DNA of 64,000 bases from Paraburkholderia sacchari (GTDB taxonomy: Bacteria > Pseudomonadota > Gammaproteobacteria > Burkholderiales > Burkholderiaceae). The notes beneath the pieces were generated by a model. That model saw only the letters and a program-made list of their open reading frames with translations. It ran no database searches and had not been told where the DNA came from. Below, one piece after another: positions 8,156-16,196 of the stretch. Position numbers and translations under genes: made by a program. Location: assembly GCF_000785435.2 (NCBI RefSeq), contig NZ_JTDB02000007.1:253745-317744 (forward strand), in the 5' to 3' direction. How positions within the stretch are numbered: the stretch's first letter is position 1; each line of letters opens with the position of its first letter.

Positions 8156-9394
8156 GTGAAACCGATCCTCAAATCCAACAAGCTGCAGAACGTTTGCTAC
8201 GACATCCGGGGGCCGGTGCTCGAGCATGCCAAGCGCCTCGAAGAAGAAGGCCACCGCATCATCAAGCTGAATATCGGCAATCTCGCGCCGTTCGGTTTCG
8301 ATGCGCCCGACGAGGTCATTCAGGACATGATCCTGAACCTGCCGGGCTCCTCGGGGTATTCGGACTCGAAGGGCGTATTCGCCGCGCGCAAGGCGATCAT
8401 GCATTACGCGCAGCAAAAGGGCGTGAAGGGCGTCGAGCTCGACGACATCTACATCGGCAACGGCGCGTCCGAGCTGATCGTGATGGCGATGCAGGCGCTT
8501 CTGAACGACGAGGACGAAGTGCTGCTGCCGGCGCCCGACTACCCGCTCTGGACGGCGGCGGTGAGCCTGTCGGGCGGCACGCCCGTGCATTACATCTGCG
8601 ACGAGTCGAACGCCTGGATGCCGGATCTGGACGACATCCGCGCGAAGATCACGCCGAACACGCGCGCGCTGGTGGTCATCAACCCGAACAACCCCACGGG
8701 CGCGCTGTACTCGGACGAACTGCTGCGCGGCCTCGTGGCCATCGCGCGCGAGCACGGCCTGATCATTTTCGCCGACGAGGTCTACGACAAGATCATCTAC
8801 GACGGCAAGAGCCACACGGCGCTCGGCTCGCTGTCCGAAGACGTCATCACGGTCACGCTGAACAGCCTGTCGAAGAGCTATCGCGCGTGCGGTTACCGCG
8901 CGGGCTGGATGTTCCTCTCGGGCATGACGGCCGAGAACCGCCGCCGCTCGAAGGACTATACCGAGGGCCTGGGCATTCTGGCCTCGATGCGCCTGTGCGC
9001 GAACGTGCCCGGCCAGTACGCGATCCAGACGGCGCTGGGCGGCTACCAGAGCATCAACGAGCTGATCCAGCCGGGCGGGCGCCTGTATCGCCAGCGCGAA
9101 CTCGCCTACAACATGCTCACGGCCATTCCAGGCGTGACCTGCGTGAAGCCCGAGGCGGCGCTCTACATGTTCCCGCGCCTCGACCCGAAGCTTTATCCGA
9201 TCGAGGACGACCAGCAGTTCATTCTCGATCTGCTGCTCGCGGAGCGCGTCTTGCTGGTGCAGGGCACGGGCTTCAACTGGAAGCAGCCTGACCACTTCCG
9301 CGTGGTGTTTCTGCCGAACGTCGACGACCTGACCGATTCGATCAACCGCATCGCGCGTTTCCTCGACAACTATCGGCAGAGGCACGGCACCTGA
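8156..9394 (+). CDS. alaA: Alanine/pyruvate-producing aminotransferase AlaA family
   Basis: A class I/II PLP aminotransferase, 412 residues, closely matching E. coli AlaA along its length: KSNKLQNVCYDIRGPVL, LNIGNLAPFGFDAPDEV, YIGNGASELI, and the PLP lysine K240 in SLSKSYRACGYRAGW. AlaA makes alanine from pyruvate and glutamate. The GTG at 8156 aligns with the start of E. coli AlaA. The reading frame is open some 120 codons further upstream, but that stretch has no homology. Ribosome binding before GTG is weak. hom follows 97 bp downstream on the same strand. Confidence 0.88.
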   Translation: MKPILKSNKLQNVCYDIRGPVLEHAKRLEEEGHRIIKLNIGNLAPFGFDAPDEVIQDMILNLPGSSGYSDSKGVFAARKAIMHYAQQKGVKGVELDDIYIGNGASELIVMAMQALLNDEDEVLLPAPDYPLWTAAVSLSGGTPVHYICDESNAWMPDLDDIRAKITPNTRALVVINPNNPTGALYSDELLRGLVAIAREHGLIIFADEVYDKIIYDGKSHTALGSLSEDVITVTLNSLSKSYRACGYRAGWMFLSGMTAENRRRSKDYTEGLGILASMRLCANVPGQYAIQTALGGYQSINELIQPGGRLYRQRELAYNMLTAIPGVTCVKPEAALYMFPRLDPKLYPIEDDQQFILDLLLAERVLLVQGTGFNWKQPDHFRVVFLPNVDDLTDSINRIARFLDNYRQRHGT

Positions 9395-9491
9395 GCCGCG
9401 TCCGGCATATTCACCACGCGCGCCGCGCGGCCGATGTTCCGGCGCGGCGCAACCGCTTTTCCTTTTAAACACTTAGACGAACACACGCTGC

Positions 9492-10823
9492 ATGGAACCG
9501 ATCAAAGTAGGTCTCTTGGGCTTCGGCACGGTGGGCAGCGGCACCTTCACGGTACTGCGCCGCAACCAGGAAGAAATCAAACGCCGCGCGGGCCGCGGCA
9601 TCGAGGTTGCGCGCATCGCCGTGCGCAACCCGGCCAAGGCCACGGCGGCGCTCGGCGCCGAAGCCGGCACGGTCGAACTCACGAGCGACTTCAACGCGGT
9701 CGTCGACGACCCGTCGATTTCGATCATCGCTGAAATGATCGGCGGCACGGGCGTTGCGAAGGACCTCGTGCTGCGCGCCATCGCCAACGGCAAGCACGTG
9801 GTCACCGCGAACAAGGCCCTGCTGGCGGTCCATGGCACCGAGATCTTCGAAGCGGCGAGCGCCAAGGGCGTGATGGTCGCGTTCGAGGCGGCGGTCGCGG
9901 GCGGCATTCCCATCATCAAGGCGCTGCGCGAAGGCCTCACGGCCAACCGCATCGAGTACATCGCGGGCATCATCAACGGCACCACGAACTACATCCTCTC
10001 GGAAATGCGCGAGCGCGGCCTCGACTTCGCGACCGCGCTGAAGGCCGCGCAGGAGCTGGGCTACGCCGAAGCCGATCCGACCTTCGACATCGAAGGTGTG
10101 GACGCCGCGCACAAGGCCACGATCATGAGCGCGATCGCGTTCGGCGTGCCCGTGCAGTTCGACAAGGCTTACGTGGAAGGCATCAGCAAGCTCGACGCCA
10201 TCGACATCAAGTACGCGGAAGAACTCGGCTACCGCATCAAGCTGCTCGGCATCGCGCGCCGCACGGAGAAGGGCATCGAGCTGCGCACGCACCCCACGCT
10301 GATCCCGGCCAAGCGCCTGCTCGCAAACGTGGAAGGCGCGATGAACGCGGTGGTCGTGCACGGCGACGCCGTGGGCACGACGCTCTACTACGGCAAGGGC
10401 GCGGGCTCGGAGCCGACGGCCTCGGCCGTGGTAGCGGATCTCGTCGATGTCACGCGCCTGCATACGGCCGACCCCGAGCACCGCGTGCCGCATCTGGCGT
10501 TCCAGCCGGACAGCCTCTCGAACACGCCGATCCTGCCGATCGACGAAGTCACGAGCGGCTACTACCTGCGTTTGCGCGTGGCCGACCAGACCGGCGTGAT
10601 GGCCGACATCACGCGCATCCTTGCGGACAGCGGCATTTCGATCGACGCGCTGCTGCAGAAGGAATCGGAGCAGGTCGACGCACAGGGCAAGGCGGAAACC
10701 GACATCATCCTGATCACGCATGAGACGGTCGAGAAGCGCGTCAACGCGGCGATTGCGCAGGTGGAGAAGCTGGCGACCGTGAAGTCGTCGGTGACGAAGC
10801 TGCGCATGGAAGGACTGAACTGA
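9492..10823 (+). CDS. hom: Homoserine dehydrogenase
   Basis: The 443-residue enzyme reduces aspartate semialdehyde to homoserine, the branch point for threonine, methionine and isoleucine. The NAD(P)-binding loop GLLGFGTVGSGT is at the N terminus, and the substrate region holds the GTTNYILSEM and GYAEADPTFD(I)EGVDAAHK motifs. A C-terminal ACT domain (about residues 356-430, YYLRLRVADQTGVMADI) is the expected site of threonine feedback control. It is monofunctional, with no aspartokinase domain. It is followed after 22 bp by thrC, so the two form a threonine-synthesis unit. Confidence 0.96.
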   Translation: MEPIKVGLLGFGTVGSGTFTVLRRNQEEIKRRAGRGIEVARIAVRNPAKATAALGAEAGTVELTSDFNAVVDDPSISIIAEMIGGTGVAKDLVLRAIANGKHVVTANKALLAVHGTEIFEAASAKGVMVAFEAAVAGGIPIIKALREGLTANRIEYIAGIINGTTNYILSEMRERGLDFATALKAAQELGYAEADPTFDIEGVDAAHKATIMSAIAFGVPVQFDKAYVEGISKLDAIDIKYAEELGYRIKLLGIARRTEKGIELRTHPTLIPAKRLLANVEGAMNAVVVHGDAVGTTLYYGKGAGSEPTASAVVADLVDVTRLHTADPEHRVPHLAFQPDSLSNTPILPIDEVTSGYYLRLRVADQTGVMADITRILADSGISIDALLQKESEQVDAQGKAETDIILITHETVEKRVNAAIAQVEKLATVKSSVTKLRMEGLN

Positions 10824-10845
10824 AGCGCTGAATAAGGCAAAGGCA

Positions 10846-12297
10846 ATGAACTACGTATCGACGCGCGGCGCGGGTGCCGGCGAGCATCACTCGTTTTCCG
10901 ACATCCTGCTGGGCGGCCTCGCGCGCGACGGCGGCCTGTATCTGCCGGCTGAATACCCGCGGATTAGCAAGGAAGAACTCGCGCGCTGGCGCGGCCTCTC
11001 GTACGCGGACCTCGCGTTCGAGGTCCTCTCGAAGTTCAGCGACGACATTCCCGCCGAGGACCTGCGCGACCTGACGCGCCGCACCTATACCGCCGCCACG
11101 TACTGCAACGTGCGCCATGGCGAGGACGCGAGCAAGATCACGCCGCTCACCACGCTCGGCGAGGAAAACGGCGCGCAGCTCTCGCTGCTCGAACTCTCGA
11201 ACGGCCCGACGCTCGCGTTCAAGGACATGGCGATGCAGCTGCTCGGCAACCTGTTCGAGTACGCGCTCGCGAAGGCGGGGCAGCAGCTGAACATTCTCGG
11301 CGCGACTTCCGGCGACACCGGCAGCGCCGCTGAATATGCGATGCGCGGCAAGAAGGGCGTGCGCGTGTTCATGCTCTCACCGCACAAGAAGATGAGCGCG
11401 TTCCAGACCGCGCAGATGTTCAGCCTGCAGGACCCGAACATCTTCAATATCGCGGTGGAAGGCGTGTTCGACGACTGCCAGGACATCGTCAAGGCCGTCT
11501 CGAACGACCACTCGTACAAGGCGCAGCAGAAGATCGGCACGGTCAATTCGATCAACTGGGCGCGCGTCGTGGCCCAGGTCGTCTACTACTTCGCAGGCTA
11601 CTTCGCGGCCACGAAGAGCAACGACGAGCGCGTCTCGTTCACGGTGCCCTCGGGCAACTTCGGCAACGTCTGCGCAGGCCATATCGCGCGCATGATGGGC
11701 CTGCCGATCGAGAAGCTCGTGGTCGCCACCAACGAGAACGACGTGCTCGACGAATTCTTCCGCACGGGCATCTACCGCGTGCGCGGCTCGGCCGAAACGT
11801 ATCACACGACCAGCCCGAGCATGGACATCTCGAAGGCGTCGAACTTCGAGCGCTTCGTCTACGACCTGCTCGGCCGCGATCCGGCGCGCGTGACGCAACT
11901 GTTCCGCGATGTCGAGGAAAAGGGTGGTTTCGATCTCGCGGCCAGCGGCGATTTCGTGCGCGTGCAGCAATTCGGCTTCGTGTCGGGGCGCAGCAGCCAC
12001 GACGACCGCATCGCCACGATCCGCGACGTGTACGCGCGCTATCAGACCATGATCGACACGCACACCGCGGACGGCGTGAAGGTCGCGCGCGAGCACTTGC
12101 AGCCGGGCGTGCCGATGATCGTGCTCGAAACCGCGCAGCCGGTGAAGTTCGGCGAGACGATTCGCGAGGCGCTCGATCGCGAGGCCGAGCGCCCGGCGGC
12201 GTTCGAAGGCCTGGAGGCGCTGCCGCAGCGCTTCGAAGTCATGCCGGCCGATGCCCAGCGCGTGAAGGACTACATCGCCGCTCATACGGGGCTTTGA
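10846..12297 (+). CDS. thrC: Threonine synthase
   Basis: A 483-residue PLP enzyme converting O-phosphohomoserine to threonine. It has the long N-terminal region (MNYVSTRGAG) of the proteobacterial type, the PLP lysine K126 in TLAFKDMAMQ, and the phosphate/PLP-binding ATSGDTGSAAEYA loop shortly after. Its length fits the family. It starts 22 bp after hom. No strong terminator follows. A GC-rich 11-bp hairpin without a T run lies at 12321-12344. Confidence 0.96.
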   Translation: MNYVSTRGAGAGEHHSFSDILLGGLARDGGLYLPAEYPRISKEELARWRGLSYADLAFEVLSKFSDDIPAEDLRDLTRRTYTAATYCNVRHGEDASKITPLTTLGEENGAQLSLLELSNGPTLAFKDMAMQLLGNLFEYALAKAGQQLNILGATSGDTGSAAEYAMRGKKGVRVFMLSPHKKMSAFQTAQMFSLQDPNIFNIAVEGVFDDCQDIVKAVSNDHSYKAQQKIGTVNSINWARVVAQVVYYFAGYFAATKSNDERVSFTVPSGNFGNVCAGHIARMMGLPIEKLVVATNENDVLDEFFRTGIYRVRGSAETYHTTSPSMDISKASNFERFVYDLLGRDPARVTQLFRDVEEKGGFDLAASGDFVRVQQFGFVSGRSSHDDRIATIRDVYARYQTMIDTHTADGVKVAREHLQPGVPMIVLETAQPVKFGETIREALDREAERPAAFEGLEALPQRFEVMPADAQRVKDYIAAHTGL

Positions 12298-12320
12298 TGG
12301 CCTGCTGAGTGGCCGGTGAA

Positions 12321-12344
12321 CCCTGGTCGCGCTCGCGGCCAGGG
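12321..12344 (+). terminator. Hairpin downstream of thrC (no T tract)
   Basis: CCCTGGTCGCG at 12321-12331 pairs with CGCGGCCAGGG at 12334-12344, including one G-U pair. The loop is minimal and no T run follows, so this may stabilise the 3' end or act with Rho. It is not an intrinsic terminator of standard form. Confidence 0.35.
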
Positions 12345-12368
12345 TGCTGAAAATCCGTGGCATAAAGC

Positions 12369-12403
12369 GTAGCGGCGCAACGCCGCGTCCTCGCCGCTAC
12401 AAT
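12369..12403 (+). promoter_or_regulatory. Inverted repeat overlapping a TACAAT -10 box upstream of moeA
   Basis: GTAGCGGCG (12369-12377) and CGCCGCTAC (12392-12400) are perfect 9-base inverted arms with a 14-base spacer. The right arm runs into TACAAT at 12398-12403, a good -10, 65 bases before the moeA ATG. The arrangement fits an operator-overlapped promoter, but the -35 is poor and no regulator is known from the sequence. Confidence 0.4.
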
Positions 12404-12468
12404 ATCGACAGACCACTTCTGTCGAAGACGCCGCACGCGGCGTCCAGTCAAGCCCAACATTCCCGCCA

Positions 12469-13764
12469 ATGTCCACGCCTCAATCGCCATCCTCCGCTGC
12501 CGCCGCGCCGCGCGCGCCGATGCTCTCGACCGCCGACGCGCTCGCCACCTTGCTGGCCGCCGCCAGGCCCCTGACCGATGCCGCGCCCGGCAGCGCCACC
12601 GAGACGCTGTCGACCTTCGACGCGCTCAATCGCGTGCTGGCGGTCGAGGTCGTCTCGCCGCTCGACGTGCCGCCGATGCACACGAGCGCGATGGACGGTT
12701 ACGCGGTGCGCGTGGCCGATCTCGCGCAGGGTAGCCGCCGCCTGCCGGTTTCGCAGCGCGTGCCCGCCGGACATGCGCCGCAGCCGCTCGCGGCGGGCAC
12801 GGCGGCGCGAATTTTTACGGGCGCGACGGTGCCTCCGGGCGCCGATGCCGTGGTGATGCAGGAGCAGACCGAAACGGCCGGCGGCGAAGTGACGATCCTG
12901 CATGCGCCGAAGGCCGGCGAGTGGATCACCGCTCAGGGCGCCGATATCAAGAAGGGGTCGGTGATCCTGCCCGCGGGCACGCGGCTCACGCCGGCGGCGC
13001 TCGGGCTGGCGGCGTCGGTGGGCTGCGCGACGCTCACGGTCGCGCGCCGCGTGAAAGTTGCGGTGTTCTTCACCGGCGACGAGTTGACCATGCCGGGCGA
13101 GCCGCTCAGGCCGGGCGCGATCTACAACTCGAACCGCTTCACCCTGACGGGCCTGTTGCGCAACCTCGGCTGCGAAGTCACTGACTACGGCATCGTGCCG
13201 GACCGGCTCGACGTCACCCGCGCGACGCTGCGCGAGGCCGCCGCGAAGCATGACCTGATCCTGACCTCGGGCGGCGTTTCCGTGGGCGAGGAAGACCACG
13301 TGAGACCGGCGGTGGAGGCCGAAGGGCACATCAACATGTGGCAGATCGCGATGAAGCCGGGCAAGCCGCTGGCGTTCGGCGCGGTGCGCCGGCCGCAGGG
13401 CGGCGTGCAGGCTGCCGCCGATGAGGCGTTCTTCATCGGTCTGCCGGGCAACCCGGTGTCGAGCTTCGTCACCTTCCTGCTGTTCGTGCGGCCGTTCCTG
13501 CTGCGCCTTTCCGGCGCGACGCACGTGAGTCCGCGCGCGCTTTCGCTGCGCGCCGATTTCACGCAGGCCAAGGCAGATCGCCGTAACGAATTCCTGCGCG
13601 CGCGCGTGAACCCGGCGGGCGGCCTCGACCTGTTCGCGAATCAGAGCTCGGCGGTGCTGACCTCGACCGTATGGGGCGACGGCCTCATCGATAATCCGCC
13701 CAATCATGCGATCAGCGCGGGCGAGACCGTGCGTTTCATCCCTTTCACCGAATTGTTGTATTGA
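12469..13764 (+). CDS. moeA: Molybdopterin molybdenumtransferase MoeA
   Basis: The 431-residue protein inserts molybdate into adenylated molybdopterin. It has the MoeA layout: an N-terminal region with SPLDVPPMHTSAMDGYAVR, a GATVPPGADAVVMQE segment, the GDEL(T)MPGEPLRPGAIYNSN region, the MoCF-like TSGGVSVGEEDHVRPAV loop, and GLPGNPVSSFVTF. About 20 alanine-rich residues precede the conserved part. moaD follows after 15 bp and moaE after that, a compact molybdenum-cofactor operon. Confidence 0.95.
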   Translation: MSTPQSPSSAAAAPRAPMLSTADALATLLAAARPLTDAAPGSATETLSTFDALNRVLAVEVVSPLDVPPMHTSAMDGYAVRVADLAQGSRRLPVSQRVPAGHAPQPLAAGTAARIFTGATVPPGADAVVMQEQTETAGGEVTILHAPKAGEWITAQGADIKKGSVILPAGTRLTPAALGLAASVGCATLTVARRVKVAVFFTGDELTMPGEPLRPGAIYNSNRFTLTGLLRNLGCEVTDYGIVPDRLDVTRATLREAAAKHDLILTSGGVSVGEEDHVRPAVEAEGHINMWQIAMKPGKPLAFGAVRRPQGGVQAAADEAFFIGLPGNPVSSFVTFLLFVRPFLLRLSGATHVSPRALSLRADFTQAKADRRNEFLRARVNPAGGLDLFANQSSAVLTSTVWGDGLIDNPPNHAISAGETVRFIPFTELLY

Positions 13765-13779
13765 GTTGAGCATCATCCG

Positions 13780-14037
13780 ATGAAGATCCAGTTGAAATTT
13801 TTTGCGAGCGTGCGCGAGGCGCTGGGCGTGGCCGACGAGTCGGTCACGCTGCCCGAGGGCATCGTTACGGTCGGCGACGTGCGCGGCTGGCTGCGCGCGC
13901 GCGGTGGCGTCTGGGCGGAAACGCTGGCGGAGGGGCGTGCGCTGCGCATGGCCTGCAACCATGTCATGACCGATGCGGCCACGCGTATCACCGACGGCTG
14001 TGAAGTGGCGTTTTTCCCGCCGGTCACGGGCGGTTGA
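13780..14037 (+). CDS. moaD: Molybdopterin synthase sulfur-carrier subunit MoaD
   Basis: An 85-residue ubiquitin-fold sulfur carrier ending in the required Gly-Gly (FFPPVTGG), which is adenylated and thiocarboxylated before sulfur transfer to precursor Z on MoaE. MKIQLKFFASVREALG is a typical N terminus. It lies between moeA and moaE with small gaps. Confidence 0.95.
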   Translation: MKIQLKFFASVREALGVADESVTLPEGIVTVGDVRGWLRARGGVWAETLAEGRALRMACNHVMTDAATRITDGCEVAFFPPVTGG

Positions 14038-14074
14038 TTCACCAGGACCACCAAGGGCGACGAGGAGGGCAGCC

Positions 14075-14554
14075 ATGCCAGTACGTGTTCAGACCGGCGA
14101 TTTCGACCTGACGACCGAAGTTGCGCAACTGCGTGCGAGCAACCCGGCGATTGGCGCGGTGGCGTGCTTCGTCGGGACCGTGCGCGACATCAATGACGGC
14201 AGTACGGTCGCGGGCATGGAGCTCGAGCACTATCCGGGCATGACCGAGAAGGCGCTGGAGGGCATCGTCGCCGAGGCGCAGCGGCGCTGGCCCGGCATCG
14301 AAGTGCTGATCATCCATCGGGTGGGGAGGCTCGCGCCGCTCGATCAGATCGTGCTGGTGGCGACGACCTCGAAGCATCGCGGCGATGCGTTCGCGTCGTG
14401 CGAGTTCGTGATGGACTACCTGAAATCCGAAGCGCCTTTCTGGAAGAAGGAAGAGACCGGGGAAGGCGCTCGCTGGGTCGATGCGCGCGAGAGCGATGAT
14501 GCGGCGCTTGCGCGCTGGGGCGTGACGTCGACGAATGCGGCGAAGGAAGACTGA
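14075..14554 (+). CDS. moaE: Molybdopterin synthase catalytic subunit MoaE
   Basis: The 159-residue catalytic subunit has the family motifs GAVACFVGTVRD, LEHYPGMTEKAL, HRVGRL and the lysine-containing KSEAPFWKKEE, whose lysines contact the MoaD thiocarboxylate and substrate. ATG 14075 is preceded by GAGGAGGG at a suitable distance, deciding the start over the in-frame upstream ATG. It is the last gene of the moeA-moaD-moaE unit. Confidence 0.95.
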   Translation: MPVRVQTGDFDLTTEVAQLRASNPAIGAVACFVGTVRDINDGSTVAGMELEHYPGMTEKALEGIVAEAQRRWPGIEVLIIHRVGRLAPLDQIVLVATTSKHRGDAFASCEFVMDYLKSEAPFWKKEETGEGARWVDARESDDAALARWGVTSTNAAKED

Positions 14555-14573
14555 GCGCGCCGTCGATCGCGAA

Positions 14574-14647
14574 ATAGTTCCAGCATTGCGGAATGATGGC
14601 CGCCAATGCGCTGCCAGTCGCCATTATTCCTGAGATATCGGAACTAT
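14574..14647 (+). repeat. Nested inverted repeats between convergent moaE and the globin gene
   Basis: An outer pair, ATAGTTCC (14574-14581) and GGAACTAT (14640-14647), encloses an inner pair, GGAATGATGG (14590-14599) and CCATTATTCC (14621-14630, one G-U pair). Together they would fold as a stem with an internal loop. The base composition is more AT-rich than the flanks. No T tract follows. It could be a terminator-like 3' element or a copy of a small dispersed repeat. Confidence 0.5.
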
Positions 14648-14718
14648 GGCCCGAACACTACTGAAGCCGATTGTGCAACTAACAGCCTAGAGCGTCCTGC
14701 ACACACGTGGTTGGCGGC

Positions 14719-15285
14719 TCAGTGCGAGCGAGCGGCTTCGTCCTCATTGTCGTCCATCGAACGGCCGACGAATTTGGCCGGAAACGGCTCGCCAGCCAGG
14801 CGAGCGGGGAGATCGTGGCCGTGGTCCGCCGGACGGCGGCGTGGGGCGATCGAGTCGAGCAGGGCCTGTTGTTCGGGCGGAATCATGTAATCCCAGCCGA
14901 AGCGGCTCAGTTGCAGACTTTGCGCGATGCGCAGCGCGGGCTCCATGAACTGCACGGCTGCGGCGGGTTCGTAACGCGCCTGGACCGTGTCGAGAAACAG
15001 ATAAAGCCAGTGGCTAAAATGCTTCGGCTCGACGCCCGGCACCGGGTCGTGCGCCTGCTGCACATTGCCGCGGTAAGTCTTCGTGCCGAGCACGAGACTT
15101 GACCAGAAGCGGCACATTTTCGGCAGATGCTCGTCCCAGCGGCCAGCGAGCACGCCTTCGAAAACAGGGCCGAGCAGGGCATCCGCGCGCACACGGTCGT
15201 AGAACGCGTAGACGAGCTCGCGGATGTTGTCTTCGGTGGGGGCGGCGTGCCGCGCGGGAGCGGCGCTGGAGTCGGAGTGCGTCAT
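14719..15285 (-). CDS. Group III truncated hemoglobin
   Basis: A 188-residue protein whose first 130 residues are a truncated-globin domain: LVYAFYDRVRADALLGPVFEGVL, the conserved KMCRFWSSLVLG, and the proximal histidine in EPKHFSHWLYLFLDTV, the pattern of group III (Ctb-like) globins. About 50 hydrophilic residues follow, more than the usual 130-150 length. It binds heme in the cytoplasm, and such globins are tied to NO or peroxide chemistry. It is divergent from an NsrR-type regulator with a palindromic site between them, supporting a nitrosative-stress role. Confidence 0.85.
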   Translation of the reverse strand: MTHSDSSAAPARHAAPTEDNIRELVYAFYDRVRADALLGPVFEGVLAGRWDEHLPKMCRFWSSLVLGTKTYRGNVQQAHDPVPGVEPKHFSHWLYLFLDTVQARYEPAAAVQFMEPALRIAQSLQLSRFGWDYMIPPEQQALLDSIAPRRRPADHGHDLPARLAGEPFPAKFVGRSMDDNEDEAARSH

Positions 15286-15377
15286 GTCGAAAGCCGGGGG
15301 CGGGGCGCGGAGCCGCCACGCAATGAATGATTTTGCGAAGTGCTGATCGAAGCGCTCATAATACCCAGGCGATCAAA

Positions 15378-15400
15378 AACGTGCATGCACCTTGCATGTT
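15378..15400. promoter_or_regulatory. Candidate NsrR operator in the divergent globin/nsrR region
   Basis: AACGTGCA (15378-15385) and TGCATGTT (15393-15400) form an inverted repeat with one mismatch in a 23-base element that fits the 11-1-11 layout of NsrR sites. It lies 46 bases upstream of the nsrR ATG and 92 upstream of the globin start, so one bound dimer could control both directions. Confidence 0.6.
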
Positions 15401-15446
15401 ATCGTATGGACTTCCGCGCTCGCGCGCCCATCTACAGCCTGGCACC

Positions 15447-15947
15447 ATGAGACTGACCGACTACACCGATTATTCGCTGCGCGTGATGCTCTATCTCGCG
15501 CTGCGTCGCGACGGGCTTTCGACAATCCAGGAGATCTCGGATGCCTACGGCATTTCGAAGAATCATCTGATGAAGGTGGTGCAGCGTCTTGGCGAGCTGG
15601 GCTGGGTCGATACCATCCGTGGCCGCAACGGCGGCCTGCGGCTCGGGTCGAATTCGCTCGAATTGAGCGTCGGCGCGGTGGTGCGGCAGACCGAGAGCGA
15701 TTTTGCGCTGGTCGGATGTTTCCCCGACGAGCACGGCGAGCGCCGAAGCTGCGTCATTGAGCCGCAATGCCGGCTCAGGCACGCGCTGGCGGCGGCGCGC
15801 GACGCGTTCCTTGCCGAGCTGGACCGGCATACCATCGGCGAGCTGGCGCAGCCCGCCGGAGAACTGACCGGCTTGCTGGGCCTCGCCCCCGTTATCCTGA
15901 TGCCACGCGCGCGCGCCACGCGCCATGCGCCGCCAGGCGAACACTGA
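15447..15947 (+). CDS. nsrR: Rrf2-family nitric-oxide-sensing repressor NsrR
   Basis: A 166-residue winged-helix regulator of the Rrf2 family (MRLTDYTDYSLRVMLYLA, SKNHLMKVVQRLGELG, GRNGGLRLG). The iron-sulfur ligands are C91, C102 and C108. The first and the spacing of the last two resemble NsrR, while the gap between the first two is longer than in E. coli. NsrR represses NO-detoxification genes until NO damages its cluster. ATG 15447 matches the conserved family start. The earlier in-frame ATGs are not conserved. IscR is less likely because of the cysteine spacing and the neighbouring globin. Confidence 0.85.
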   Translation: MRLTDYTDYSLRVMLYLALRRDGLSTIQEISDAYGISKNHLMKVVQRLGELGWVDTIRGRNGGLRLGSNSLELSVGAVVRQTESDFALVGCFPDEHGERRSCVIEPQCRLRHALAAARDAFLAELDRHTIGELAQPAGELTGLLGLAPVILMPRARATRHAPPGEH

Positions 15948-16132
15948 GGTGTACGGGGCCACTGAGGCCGAAGCGTGGCGACTCCGTCGCTCGCGCACGC
16001 AGTTTCCCCTCGTAGCGTCTATCCTCACAGAGTGCTTCGGCATACCGCGCCGGGCTGCCGTTTCGCGGCAGGCCGGTGCAGCCGTTCGCCCAACCCCGGA
16101 CAGGCGCATCGGAAAAAATTACGCGATGCCCG

Positions 16133-16156
16133 CTTGAAACCGGCGCAACCCCCCTC
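16133..16156 (+). promoter_or_regulatory. Candidate sigma32 heat-shock promoter of clpB
   Basis: CTTGAAA (16133-16139) followed 12 bases later by CCCCTC (16151-16156) resembles the RpoH consensus CTTGAA / CCCCAT. It sits 41 bases before the clpB ATG, which has a strong GGAGG at 16182-16186. Heat-shock control of clpB is established in proteobacteria. Confidence 0.6.
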
Positions 16157-16196
16157 AGATTTGGTGACAGTTAAAAAAATTGGAGGTCTCTTTTAA

